Positions 18,310-26,191 of a DNA stretch of 64,000 nucleotides are shown in pieces. The stretch comes from Collinsella aerofaciens. GTDB taxonomy: Bacteria > Actinomycetota > Coriobacteriia > Coriobacteriales > Coriobacteriaceae. Location of the stretch: positions 62,001 through 126,000 of the forward strand of contig NZ_JADNHZ010000001.1 of NCBI RefSeq assembly GCF_015554145.1, written 5' to 3'. The notes under the pieces were generated by a model. It was not told the origin of the DNA, made no database searches, and worked only from the letters and a program-made list of their open reading frames with translations. Every line of letters starts with the position of its first letter. Positions within the stretch are counted from its first letter, which is position 1. The translations under genes and the position numbers were made by a program.

Positions 18310-20013
18310 ATGAGCAATCCCTCGAACCGCGCCTCGATGCGCGGGCAACTCACGCTGCGCGGCGTCGTCATCGGCGTCCTTGGCTGCGTGATTATCACGG
18401 CAAGCTCGGCCTACACCGCCCTCAAGATGGGCGCACTCCCCTGGCCGATCGTCTTCGCTGCCGTCATCTCGCTGTTCTTCCTTAAGCTCATGGGCAACGC
18501 CAGCCTCAACGAGGCAAACGTCACCCACACCATCATGTCCGCAGGCGCCATGGTCGCCGGCGGTCTGGCGTTTACCATCCCGGGCGCCTGGATGCTGGGC
18601 TATGCCGACCAGATCAGCTGGCTCGACATGTTTATCGTGGCACTCGCCGGCACCATCCTGGGCCTGCTGGCCACCGCGCTCATCCACCGTCACTTTATCG
18701 TGGACGCCGCGCTTGAGTTTCCCACCGGCAACGCCGCAGCTCAGACCTTGCGCGCGACCGAGGCTGGCGGCAAAACCGGCAAGCAGCTCTTTGGTTCCAT
18801 GGCCATCGCCGGCATCTACAGCGTGCTACGCGACGCCCTGGGCGTGGTGCCCAGCATGCTGTGCACGCTCAACATCCCCGGCGTGACCTTTGGCATCTAC
18901 AACTCGCCCATGCTGCTCTCCGTCGGCTTCCTCGTGGGCTTCGCCCCGGTCGCTTTCTGGTTTGCCGGCGCGCTGCTGGGCAATTTTGGCATCATTGTCG
19001 GCGGCACCGCTGCCGGTCTGTTTGACGTTGTGACTGCGCAGGGCATCGTCAAGTCCCTGGGCATGGGCCTCATGATGGGCTTTGGTGTCGCCGTCGTCCT
19101 CAAGGACATCCTGCCGCAGGTCGCCGGCATCGTCCGCGGTCTTGCCGCCGACAGCTCCACCGACACCGACGAGCAGTCGCTCATCTCGGGCTCCCTTAAG
19201 CTCGACGCCGGCATCATCGGCCTGGGCGCTGCCGCCATCGCCGTGATCATCGCCATCGTGCTTGACCTTGGCCCCGTTCCGGCCGTCATCGTGACGCTGT
19301 TCACCTTTGTCACCACCATCATGAGCGCACAGAGCTGCGGCCAGACGGGCATCGACCCCATGGAGATCTTTGGCCTCATCGTTATGCTCATCGTGGCTGC
19401 CTTTGCACAGATCGCTCAGGTCAAGCTGTTCTTTATCGCCGGCATCGTGGCCGTGGCGTGTGGCCTTGCGGGCGACGTCATGAACGACTTTAAGGCCGGC
19501 GCCGTGCTGGGCACCAACCCGCGTGCGCAGTGGATCGGCCAAGCCATCGGCGGCATCGTGGGCGCCCTGGTCGCCGCAGCCGTCATGGTCGCGCTCGTCA
19601 CCGCCTATGGCCCGGACGCCTTTGGCCCCGACAAGAGCTTTGTTGCCGCGCAGGCAAGCGTCGTCGCCACCATGGTCTCGGGCATCCCGAGCGTGCCGTG
19701 GTTCGTTGGCGGCTTTATCGCCGGCATCGTCATGTACTGGCTCGGCATTCCGGCCATGATGATCGGCCTGGGCGTGTACCTGCCGTTCTACATGTCACTC
19801 ACGGCATTCCTGGGCTCCTGCGTCAAGCTCGCCTACGACAAGTGGTCCGCCCACCGCGACGCCACCGCTGGTCTTTCTGACGAGGAGAGGGCTGCCAAGG
19901 ACGCCGCCTTTCAGGAGCAGGGCCTGGTTGCCGCCAGCGGCCTGCTCGGCGGCGAGTCTATCGTCGGCGTTATCCTGGCGTTTGTCTCCGTGGGTCTGAG
20001 CCTGCTGGGCTAA
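18310..20013 (+). CDS. OPT family oligopeptide transporter
   Basis: A 567-residue polytopic permease of the OPT family (bacterial branch that imports oligopeptides or metal chelates by proton coupling). There are about 14 hydrophobic segments with the family N-terminus RGQLTLRGVVIGVLGCVIITASSAYTALKMG and the PTGNAAAQTLRA loop, and a C-terminal IPAMMIGLGVYLPFYMSLTAFLG helix. Start ATG follows AAAGGAG. It is monocistronic, with a strong terminator 42 bp after the stop. The substrate cannot be told; peptide uptake fits the peptidases in the window. Confidence 0.92.
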   Translation: MSNPSNRASMRGQLTLRGVVIGVLGCVIITASSAYTALKMGALPWPIVFAAVISLFFLKLMGNASLNEANVTHTIMSAGAMVAGGLAFTIPGAWMLGYADQISWLDMFIVALAGTILGLLATALIHRHFIVDAALEFPTGNAAAQTLRATEAGGKTGKQLFGSMAIAGIYSVLRDALGVVPSMLCTLNIPGVTFGIYNSPMLLSVGFLVGFAPVAFWFAGALLGNFGIIVGGTAAGLFDVVTAQGIVKSLGMGLMMGFGVAVVLKDILPQVAGIVRGLAADSSTDTDEQSLISGSLKLDAGIIGLGAAAIAVIIAIVLDLGPVPAVIVTLFTFVTTIMSAQSCGQTGIDPMEIFGLIVMLIVAAFAQIAQVKLFFIAGIVAVACGLAGDVMNDFKAGAVLGTNPRAQWIGQAIGGIVGALVAAAVMVALVTAYGPDAFGPDKSFVAAQASVVATMVSGIPSVPWFVGGFIAGIVMYWLGIPAMMIGLGVYLPFYMSLTAFLGSCVKLAYDKWSAHRDATAGLSDEERAAKDAAFQEQGLVAASGLLGGESIVGVILAFVSVGLSLLG

Positions 20014-20054
20014 GCTGAGCAGCTGCTCGACAGCAACCATATTTCCCACGATTT

Positions 20055-20095
20055 GCCCGGTCGGTAGCTTTCGCGGCTACCGACCGGGCTTTTTG
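20055..20095 (+). terminator. Strong terminator of the OPT gene
   Basis: GCCCGGTCGGTAGC pairs perfectly with GCTACCGACCGGGC over a 7-nt loop and is followed by TTTTTG. Confidence 0.95.
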
Positions 20096-20110
20096 ATACC
20101 AACGCAAAGA

Positions 20111-20147
20111 AAGGCCGGCGCGCTGCGTTTAACAGCGCGCCGGCCTT
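20111..20147 (-). terminator. Terminator of the surface-protein gene
   Basis: AAGGCCGGCGCGCTG pairs perfectly with its complement over a 7-nt loop. It serves the convergent minus-strand gene, whose tail on that strand is TCTTTGCG. Confidence 0.85.
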
Positions 20148-20214
20148 ATTGGTTTAGCTATCGAAGCGTTCCTACTATGAACCGAAGTTCGTTGCAGAAT
20201 CTACGCCCGGATCG

Positions 20215-23200
20215 CTACATGTGCTTGCGACGACGATCGCCCAGCGTCACGCCCGCGGCCACGAGGGTGAAACCGCCGATGACGAACACCTCGCCCGCAA
20301 GCGCGGAATCATCACCGGTCTGGGCGAGCGCGGCAGGCGCGGCCTGTTTCTTGGCAACGGGGACCTTTGCAGCAGCCTGCGCAACCTGAGGCCTGGCCTG
20401 CGGCTCAGCCTTGGGATGATACTTGTCGTACTCGGCCTGTGCGGCAGCCAGGGCATCCTTGGCATCGCCAAGCTCGGCCAGCGCGGCGGCATAGGCGTCG
20501 TTGGCATCGGACAGCTTGGCATCGGCATCGCTCAGAGCAGCCTTGAGGCCAGCGGCGGCATCGACGGCGGCCTTATAGCGAGCGTAGGCAGCGTTCAGCT
20601 TGACCAGCTTCTCGTTGCCCGTCGTGCCCGCGGCAAGGGATGCCTTGTGGTCGACAGCCTCAAGATCGGCCTTGAGTGCCTCATCGTTGGCAAGCTCGGC
20701 CTTGGCCTTGACGATCTCGAGGTTCGCATCGACGACGGCTTCGTTGGCGGCCTCAAGCTGCTTCTGGGCATCGGCGACACCGTCTACGGCAGCGTCATAG
20801 ACGGCCTTAGCGTCGTCGACCGCCTTCTGAGCGCCGGCGAAGCGCTCGAAGGCCTTGTTTGCGCGGGTCAGCTCACCCTCGGCAGCCTTGGCCTCGGCCT
20901 GCGCGTCGGACACAGCCTGCGTCTTGGCGGCAACTGCCTGCTTGGCGTCCGAAAGAGCGGTCGCGGCCTGGGCATCTGATGCCTGAGCCTTGTCAACGCC
21001 AGCCTGGGCAGTGTCGTCGGCCTTCTTGGCATCGTTAAGCGTGCCCTGCTTGTTCGCAAGGTCCGCCCTAGCGGCGTCACGCTTGGCAGTGAGATCCTTG
21101 ACCGAAGCAGTGGCGTTGTCATACGCCTCGTTGGCCTTGTCGGACTTTGCCTTGGCGGCATCGCGGGCGCTGCGAGCCTTCGCCTTGTGAGCAGCGGCAT
21201 CGGCCGCCTTCTTCTTGCTGTCAGCAAGCGTGGCGTTTGCCTTGTCGAGGGCCGCCTGGGCAGTAGCGGCCTTGCTCTTGGCGGCATCGAGCTTGGCCTG
21301 AGGCGTCTTGACGTCGATGCCCTTGAGTTTGGCTTCGGCGGCGTCGTATGCCGTCTTCGCGGCGGCGGTGTTGGACTTAGCCTTCTCGTACTCGCCCTTG
21401 GCGGTGTTCATGTTCGTGTCGGCCGCGGTATAGGCGTCGCGTGCGTTTTCTTGCTTATCCAATGCGTTAGAATAAGCCGTTCCAGCAGCCCCGAAGTTCT
21501 TCTGCGCCTCTGCCAGCTTATTCTGAAGCTGCTTCAGCTGCTCCTTCTGCTCCTGAGTGCCGCCTGCGTTGTAGGCAGAGTCGATGTAGTCGTTCACGAG
21601 CTTCTTGAACTCGGAGACCGTGAAATCGGCCTGGCTCGCGCTTCCGCTATAGTCGAAAACGGTTACCTCGGAATCGGTGTTCTTGCCGCTACCGGTTGCG
21701 ATACCGATAGCGGTAGCACCGGCATCGATGATGTTGAGATAGTGCCCGCACTCTTTGTAGATGCTGTAGTAATGCTGGTAGATATAGTATGAATCATATC
21801 GATGGCTTCCAAGTGCGTCACCATACTGTTCGACGTACTTATCGAATGCCTTTTTCTCCTGGGTGTAGAGACCGGTATATGGCCAGCCAAGCGTATCCTC
21901 GGTCTCGCCTCCGGTGTATGCTCCACCGCCGCCTGCAAGATTCTCGCTTTCATCGAAATAGCAGTCCGAGTGTCCCCAGATGTTCGATGAATATGATGTA
22001 TTAAGGGCGGCTGCCGCAGTCATGCGGAGGCTGACGCTAAGCTCCGACTGACCGTTCGCCTTGCGGAGGTTGTTCTGGGTATCGAGATAGGTCAGGGCGT
22101 TACGCATCTGTTCCAAGGAGAGCGGATTGGTGTCGCGAGACATGTCCTGATCGACGTAATTATCATACCAGTCCTGTTTCTCTGTCGTCCCCATGAGCAT
22201 CGACGCGGCAGTACTTGCATTCGACTTCTGCGTGGCTGTGAACTGGCTGCCGCCGATGATGTAGTTCATGAAGCCGAACATGCCCTGGCTGATGACATTC
22301 TGGTCTACGGTCATGTTCGACTTGAGGTCGGCAATCTGCTGATTAAGCTTCTCGACCTCGGCGTTTGCGGCGTCGTATGCATTTTGCGCGTCGGTTACTT
22401 CAGCACGAGCCTGATCGAACTCGTTGCTCTTCTGCTGACGAACCTCGACGAGTCGGTCGTACTCCGCCTTCTTGTCGGCCTCGGTCTGCTGCGCCTGCTC
22501 GTATGCCGACTTCGCGGCGTCACGCTTACTGGCCGCGTCCTTGTACTCCTTGTTTGCCGCATCGTATGCAGTCTGGGCAGATGCCACAGCAGCGTTGGCG
22601 GCGTTGGCCTTCTCCTGCGCGGCGGTGGCGGTATTCTGGGCCGCCTGCAGGTTCGCCTGGGCGGTAGCGTCGGCATCCGTCGCGGCATTGAGCTCCGCCT
22701 GCGCGGTCTTGAGCTCACCAGCAGCAGCTTTCTTGGCGGCCTCAAGCGCACTCAGGTCAACACCCGTACCCGAGACGGCAGCATCGAGCGCGGCCTGCGC
22801 CTGGTCGAACTTCTGCTGGGCGTTATCGCGCGCGGTGGTTGCGGCTGCGAGAGCAGCGGCAGTCTCCTGCTTCTTGGCCTGGGCAGTCGTCAAAGCTGCC
22901 TCGGTATTCTGCTTTTCCTGCTGGGCGCTGGCCTCGGCAGCCTTGGCCTGGTCCAGATTGTCCTGTGCAGTAGCAACGGCCTTATTGGCGTCATCGAGCT
23001 TTGCCTGCGCGTCCTCGACGGCCTTCTTGGCGGCCTCGTACTCGTCCATACCCATGGCCTCGAGCTTGGCCTGGGCATCATCGAGGGCCTTCTTGGCCTC
23101 ATCCTGCTTTGCCTTGGCGTCCTTGAGCGCCTGGGTCTTATCCTCGACACTCTTGTTGGCCTGTTCGAGCTGATCGTTCAGGTCGCCCAGCTTCTTCTGC

Positions 23201-23670
23201 TGCTGCTCGGTCTTTTCGACGGCGACTTTGAGCTCGTCAATCTTCTCCTGGAGCGCGGCGACTTCTGCTGCGTTCTGCTCGATTTCGTTGTCGCTCACAG
23301 CCTGCGAGGCCTGATTCTTTTGCTGCTGTGCCTGCTTTTGAGACTGGCCCGCCGCGTCGGCCTTCTTCTGAGCCGCATCGTAGGCGGCCTGAGCGTCCTT
23401 GAGCTGCTTTGCCGACTCCTCTGCCAGCTGGGCAGCCGTCTTTACGACCGCTTGGTTGCCGGCGGCAACGGTGTTCTCTACAGAACTACCCCCCCCCTGA
23501 ACAGAATCGCCGTTATCTGCCGTCGGTGCGGCGATTGCCGCCAGCGGCGACATGAGCGGCTGAGCGATGAGGCCCGCCGTCAAAACGGTTGCGACGGCGC
23601 GGTTGGCAACGCCCTTGACGTTGACGGCCTTGGCCCGAGGCTCAAAGTGTTGTGGACTGTAGTTTGCCAT
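20215..23670 (-). CDS. Sortase-anchored coiled-coil surface protein with internal CAP domain
   Basis: A 1151-residue predicted cell-wall protein. The N-terminus has a charged region then a hydrophobic signal (VLTAGLIAQPLMSPLAAIAA, residues 29-48). Two very long Ala/Lys/Gln/Asp coiled-coil arms (about 75-455 and 690-1070) flank a globular segment (about 455-680) that looks like a CAP/SCP-like domain: NNLRKANGQSELSVSLRMTA, a WGHSDCY loop, SENLAGGGG and ECGHYLNIID. The C-terminus is a sortase substrate: LAQTGDD at 1115-1121, a membrane segment, then DRRRKHM. GGGAG precedes the ATG. It is monocistronic between a candidate operator (23736) and a terminator. Adhesion or host interaction is likely but unproven. 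A G9 run near codon 58 could allow phase variation. Confidence 0.88.
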   Translation of the reverse strand: MANYSPQHFEPRAKAVNVKGVANRAVATVLTAGLIAQPLMSPLAAIAAPTADNGDSVQGGGSSVENTVAAGNQAVVKTAAQLAEESAKQLKDAQAAYDAAQKKADAAGQSQKQAQQQKNQASQAVSDNEIEQNAAEVAALQEKIDELKVAVEKTEQQQKKLGDLNDQLEQANKSVEDKTQALKDAKAKQDEAKKALDDAQAKLEAMGMDEYEAAKKAVEDAQAKLDDANKAVATAQDNLDQAKAAEASAQQEKQNTEAALTTAQAKKQETAAALAAATTARDNAQQKFDQAQAALDAAVSGTGVDLSALEAAKKAAAGELKTAQAELNAATDADATAQANLQAAQNTATAAQEKANAANAAVASAQTAYDAANKEYKDAASKRDAAKSAYEQAQQTEADKKAEYDRLVEVRQQKSNEFDQARAEVTDAQNAYDAANAEVEKLNQQIADLKSNMTVDQNVISQGMFGFMNYIIGGSQFTATQKSNASTAASMLMGTTEKQDWYDNYVDQDMSRDTNPLSLEQMRNALTYLDTQNNLRKANGQSELSVSLRMTAAAALNTSYSSNIWGHSDCYFDESENLAGGGGAYTGGETEDTLGWPYTGLYTQEKKAFDKYVEQYGDALGSHRYDSYYIYQHYYSIYKECGHYLNIIDAGATAIGIATGSGKNTDSEVTVFDYSGSASQADFTVSEFKKLVNDYIDSAYNAGGTQEQKEQLKQLQNKLAEAQKNFGAAGTAYSNALDKQENARDAYTAADTNMNTAKGEYEKAKSNTAAAKTAYDAAEAKLKGIDVKTPQAKLDAAKSKAATAQAALDKANATLADSKKKAADAAAHKAKARSARDAAKAKSDKANEAYDNATASVKDLTAKRDAARADLANKQGTLNDAKKADDTAQAGVDKAQASDAQAATALSDAKQAVAAKTQAVSDAQAEAKAAEGELTRANKAFERFAGAQKAVDDAKAVYDAAVDGVADAQKQLEAANEAVVDANLEIVKAKAELANDEALKADLEAVDHKASLAAGTTGNEKLVKLNAAYARYKAAVDAAAGLKAALSDADAKLSDANDAYAAALAELGDAKDALAAAQAEYDKYHPKAEPQARPQVAQAAAKVPVAKKQAAPAALAQTGDDSALAGEVFVIGGFTLVAAGVTLGDRRRKHM
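23489..23497 (-). repeat. G9 homopolymer tract in the surface-protein gene
   Basis: Nine consecutive C on the plus strand (G on the coding strand) encode part of Gln-Gly-Gly-Gly at residues 58-61, just after the signal peptide. A one-base slip would truncate the protein early, the classic position for slipped-strand phase variation. Confidence 0.75.
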
Positions 23671-23711
23671 GGCTTTCTCCCTTTGACACGGATGTATCCA
23701 TACGCTTCAAA

Positions 23712-23817
23712 ATGTAGGAGCTGATTTTTGAATTCTGTTGCGCAACATTGGTCACCAGCGGATTTTTTGAAATTCGCGCTCTCGTGCTTCACAATTTCGT
23801 CACATATGTAGGAGCTG
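23712..23817. repeat. Direct repeat ATGTAGGAGCTG in the surface-protein upstream region
   Basis: The 12-mer ATGTAGGAGCTG occurs at 23712-23723 and again at 23806-23817. Each is followed or preceded by GATTTTT(T)GAA(A)TTC-like sequence. It suggests a local duplication or paired regulatory sites between the divergent surface-protein and DUF389 genes. Confidence 0.6.
23736..23747. promoter_or_regulatory. Palindrome TGTTGCGCAACA, second copy
   Basis: Identical to 7494-7505, including three more bases on one side (CAATGTTGCGCAACA on the minus strand), 66 bp upstream of the surface-protein start. It is a candidate binding site of a shared regulator. Confidence 0.5.
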
Positions 23818-23977
23818 GTGCATCATATTCTTGCGGGATCGAATTGAGCCTGTGATTTGTATTTGCTCCCGCGTCATCCACCCTATCGGATTCCGCATCC
23901 AACAGACACCCCGCCCGCCACGGTGTAGAGTTAAGACAACGGGCGCGTTGCGCGGCCCGTGCCAGAACGAGGTGAAC

Positions 23978-25117
23978 ATGGAACTCGATAACCAACAGCT
24001 CAAGCGCCTGCGCGAGCGTCATCATCGGCGTCACGGCATCCGCCCTGCCCATAGTGAGGCCATGGAGAACGCCACCCGCTTCCTAAAGCGCGCATTCAAC
24101 ATTCGCGAGGGACGCGCGCCCTATCACGTGATCCGCAAGCGTTTTGTAAACGGGGCGCGTCTGACTGGCTCCCACCTATGCATCCTCATCATCGCCATGT
24201 TGATCGCGAGCATCGGCCTCGATATCGATTCGGACATCGCCATCGTGGGCGCCATGCTCATCTGCCCGCTCATGGGCTCGGTTCTTGCCATGGCATACGG
24301 CATTGCCACGCTCGACCGCGAGATTACCGTCGAAGCCGTCGCCAGCCTTGCGCTGCAAATGGCCTTTTGCCTGGTCACATCCACGTTGTACTTTAAGCTC
24401 TCGCCCCTTGGCACCACCACGGCCGCCATTATCGACAATTCGACACCGACTGTCTGGGACCTCGCTGTCGCGCTCGCCGGCGGCTTTGCAGGCGGCCTGG
24501 GCAACTCGCGCGACCAGGAACCCGCCACGCTCATCGCCGGTGTGGCCGTGGCGACCGCGCTCATGCCACCCCTGTGCGCGGCGGGCTACGGCATCGCCAT
24601 CGCAAGCGGGTCGCTGTTTCTCTCGGCGCTTTACGAGTTTGGCATCAACGTGGTCTTTATCGCACTGGCTGCCGAAGCCGTACTACTTCTATTGCGTGTG
24701 CCGCTCAAGCGCGACCTCAACGGCGACGGTATTGTGACTGCTGAGGAAAATGCCGAGGTCGACGAGCTGTCACGCAAGGTGCGCCGCCGCATTATTGTGG
24801 GCACGGTGATCTTTGCCATCCCCTGCATCGCTATGACCGCGGGGTCTATTGGCTCGGCGCAGGTCGGCGTGCAGGACGGCTACGGCGTCACCGAGACCAC
24901 ACGCGAGCTTGCCGCGGTGCTGCCGGGCTTTAAGGATTACACCGTCGCCGTCGAGACCTCGGCCACCGAAGGGGACGAGGAAGGCATTGTAGAGCGCGAA
25001 ATCGTCGCCCACGTGACGACGAGCGAGACACTCGGGGCACACGACCGTCACGTCGCCCGCAAGCTCATCGACCTCAACGTGCCCGAGCTCGATCGCGTGG
25101 AGTTCGATGTGAAGTGA
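23978..25117 (+). CDS. DUF389 family membrane protein with EF-hand-like loop
   Basis: A 379-residue protein with a basic N-terminus (LRERHHRRHG), then six or so helices of the DUF389 family (LCILIIAMLIASIGLDIDSDIAIVGAMLICPLMGS and TLIAGVAVATALMPPLCAAGYG are the family motifs), a last helix at about 275-295 and a C-terminal soluble domain of about 90 residues. The cytoplasmic loop carries DLNGDGIVTAEE at about residues 246-257, a textbook EF-hand/dockerin calcium loop (D-x-N-x-D-G-x-V-x-x-x-E), which I do not know as a feature of this family. The ATG at 23978 follows a weak AGGTGA. DUF389 function is unknown. Confidence 0.85.
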   Translation: MELDNQQLKRLRERHHRRHGIRPAHSEAMENATRFLKRAFNIREGRAPYHVIRKRFVNGARLTGSHLCILIIAMLIASIGLDIDSDIAIVGAMLICPLMGSVLAMAYGIATLDREITVEAVASLALQMAFCLVTSTLYFKLSPLGTTTAAIIDNSTPTVWDLAVALAGGFAGGLGNSRDQEPATLIAGVAVATALMPPLCAAGYGIAIASGSLFLSALYEFGINVVFIALAAEAVLLLLRVPLKRDLNGDGIVTAEENAEVDELSRKVRRRIIVGTVIFAIPCIAMTAGSIGSAQVGVQDGYGVTETTRELAAVLPGFKDYTVAVETSATEGDEEGIVEREIVAHVTTSETLGAHDRHVARKLIDLNVPELDRVEFDVK

Positions 25118-25194
25118 TGCGGGATGTGAGATGGATGCGCGCACAGGCGCGAGTCGGAACGAGGCGCAGACGCGACGCAGGCCGCGAGCAAAAA

Positions 25195-25225
25195 AGCGGG
25201 GCGCGATTCATGTCCGTGCCCCGCT
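25195..25225 (+). terminator. Terminator after the DUF389 gene
   Basis: AGCGGGGC/GCCCCGCT stem with a T-rich tail (TGTTTTATT) a few bases further, between convergent genes. The minus-strand tail (GCTTTTTTGC) is also good, so it probably acts both ways. Confidence 0.7.
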
Positions 25226-25245
25226 CGCTGTTTTATTGCCGTGAA

Positions 25246-25695
25246 TCAACTGTCCGCATCGACATCGCCAGACTCCACCGTAAACGCCGGACCGGTACTC
25301 ACCAGATAAAAACGGGTCACCCTGGTATCTCTAAATAGGTAGAGCAAGCCCTGATCGCGTCGGCGTGACAAGTACGCCACGTGGACCGTACCGAATTCTT
25401 CACCGTTTTCCTTCTTTAATATCAGGATGTTGGGGTCATCCGCACGCTTAAACTGCCCGTCTGTGCAGATTCCGTCTTGGTCGACCAGCTGCCATCGACA
25501 GTTGTCCTCCTCAAGAAAAGCCAGGGTTTCCCGACTCGTTTTATCATCCCGATAGTAACCATCAATGGCAAAGCCTTCGGAAGCACATTCCTGCATATAG
25601 GATGTTTCTCGACTTATAGCAAACAGCCCCGTAGCGCCAAAGAGCACAGCCAGGCAGACCACTGCAAGGGTTATCGAAATAGCACGGCGACCCAT
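25246..25695 (-). CDS. Hypothetical membrane-anchored or secreted protein
   Basis: A 149-residue protein with a positive start (MGRRA) and one N-terminal hydrophobic helix (ISITLAVVCLAVLFGATGLFA). The polar domain of about 120 residues (three cysteines, mixed strand patterns such as NCRWQLVDQDGICTDG and GTVHVAYLSRRRDQGLLYLFRD) is predicted outside the membrane. It has no lipobox and no family I recognise. It is a single gene; a decayed gene fragment lies upstream. ATG at 25695. Confidence 0.6.
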   Translation of the reverse strand: MGRRAISITLAVVCLAVLFGATGLFAISRETSYMQECASEGFAIDGYYRDDKTSRETLAFLEEDNCRWQLVDQDGICTDGQFKRADDPNILILKKENGEEFGTVHVAYLSRRRDQGLLYLFRDTRVTRFYLVSTGPAFTVESGDVDADS

Positions 25696-25885
25696 GTTAG
25701 CCCAACCGATAGTTATTTAACGGAGCGCGAAACATACCTGGAACCTCCGATATCAGGGGGAACGTCACCTATGGCCTGCCGGCAATCATATGTTTCCAAC
25801 ATCAAACCATATGGCTGCCACTCGCGGAGGGGGCATCGGCGAACGGCGTGTTTTCATACTCCATTGGTCAAACCTAAGCGCAGCG

Positions 25886-26106
25886 CTACAACTTGTACTT
25901 GTACACGCGATAGATGTACTTCTCGGCTTCCATCTCGTAGGTAGCGATGGGCAGTCCTCAGCGATCATCTCGTCGTTTGGCAGATAGGTCAAACTGTGCT
26001 GGCCCGCGTTGAGCGAATAATCGCCTTGAGCCTGCAGCAACTTGTCCTCAAAGCCCGAACCGGCCCAAAAATCGGACAAGCCCACGGAAGGCTGTAGCAA
26101 GGTCAT
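25886..26106 (-). pseudogene. Frameshifted remnant of an unknown gene
   Basis: From the ATG at 26106 the frame reads MTLLQPSVGLSDFWAG...SLTYLPNDEMIAED. Near base 25950 the sense passes to another frame that reads PIATYEMEAEKYIYRVYKYKL and stops at 25886. Both pieces look like natural protein, and together they would form the end of one domain of about 70 residues. No N-terminal part precedes it, because the terminator of the activase gene lies there. It is therefore either a truncated, frameshifted pseudogene or a sequencing indel in a small gene. No family is recognised. Confidence 0.55.
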
Positions 26107-26125
26107 TTGCGCAACATATGTCCAG

Positions 26126-26160
26126 CAAAAACGGGTGGTAGCCGGTACGGCTACCACCCG
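26126..26160 (-). terminator. Terminator of the activase gene
   Basis: On the minus strand, CGGGTGGTAGCC pairs with GGCTACCACCCG and is followed by TTTTTG. Confidence 0.92.
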
Positions 26161-26191
26161 CTTGTCTCATATCTAGCCCAAAGCAGGCCGG

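Noticed and set aside
22384-23724. 446-codon plus-strand frame opposite the surface protein
   Set aside because: Leucine/glycine-rich antisense shadow of the coiled-coil gene; no start signal.
25786-26157. 123-codon intact gene at the pseudogene position
   Set aside because: Its second half (Ser/Thr/Cys-rich) looks out of frame, while the alternative frame gives natural-looking protein; a frameshifted remnant is more likely.
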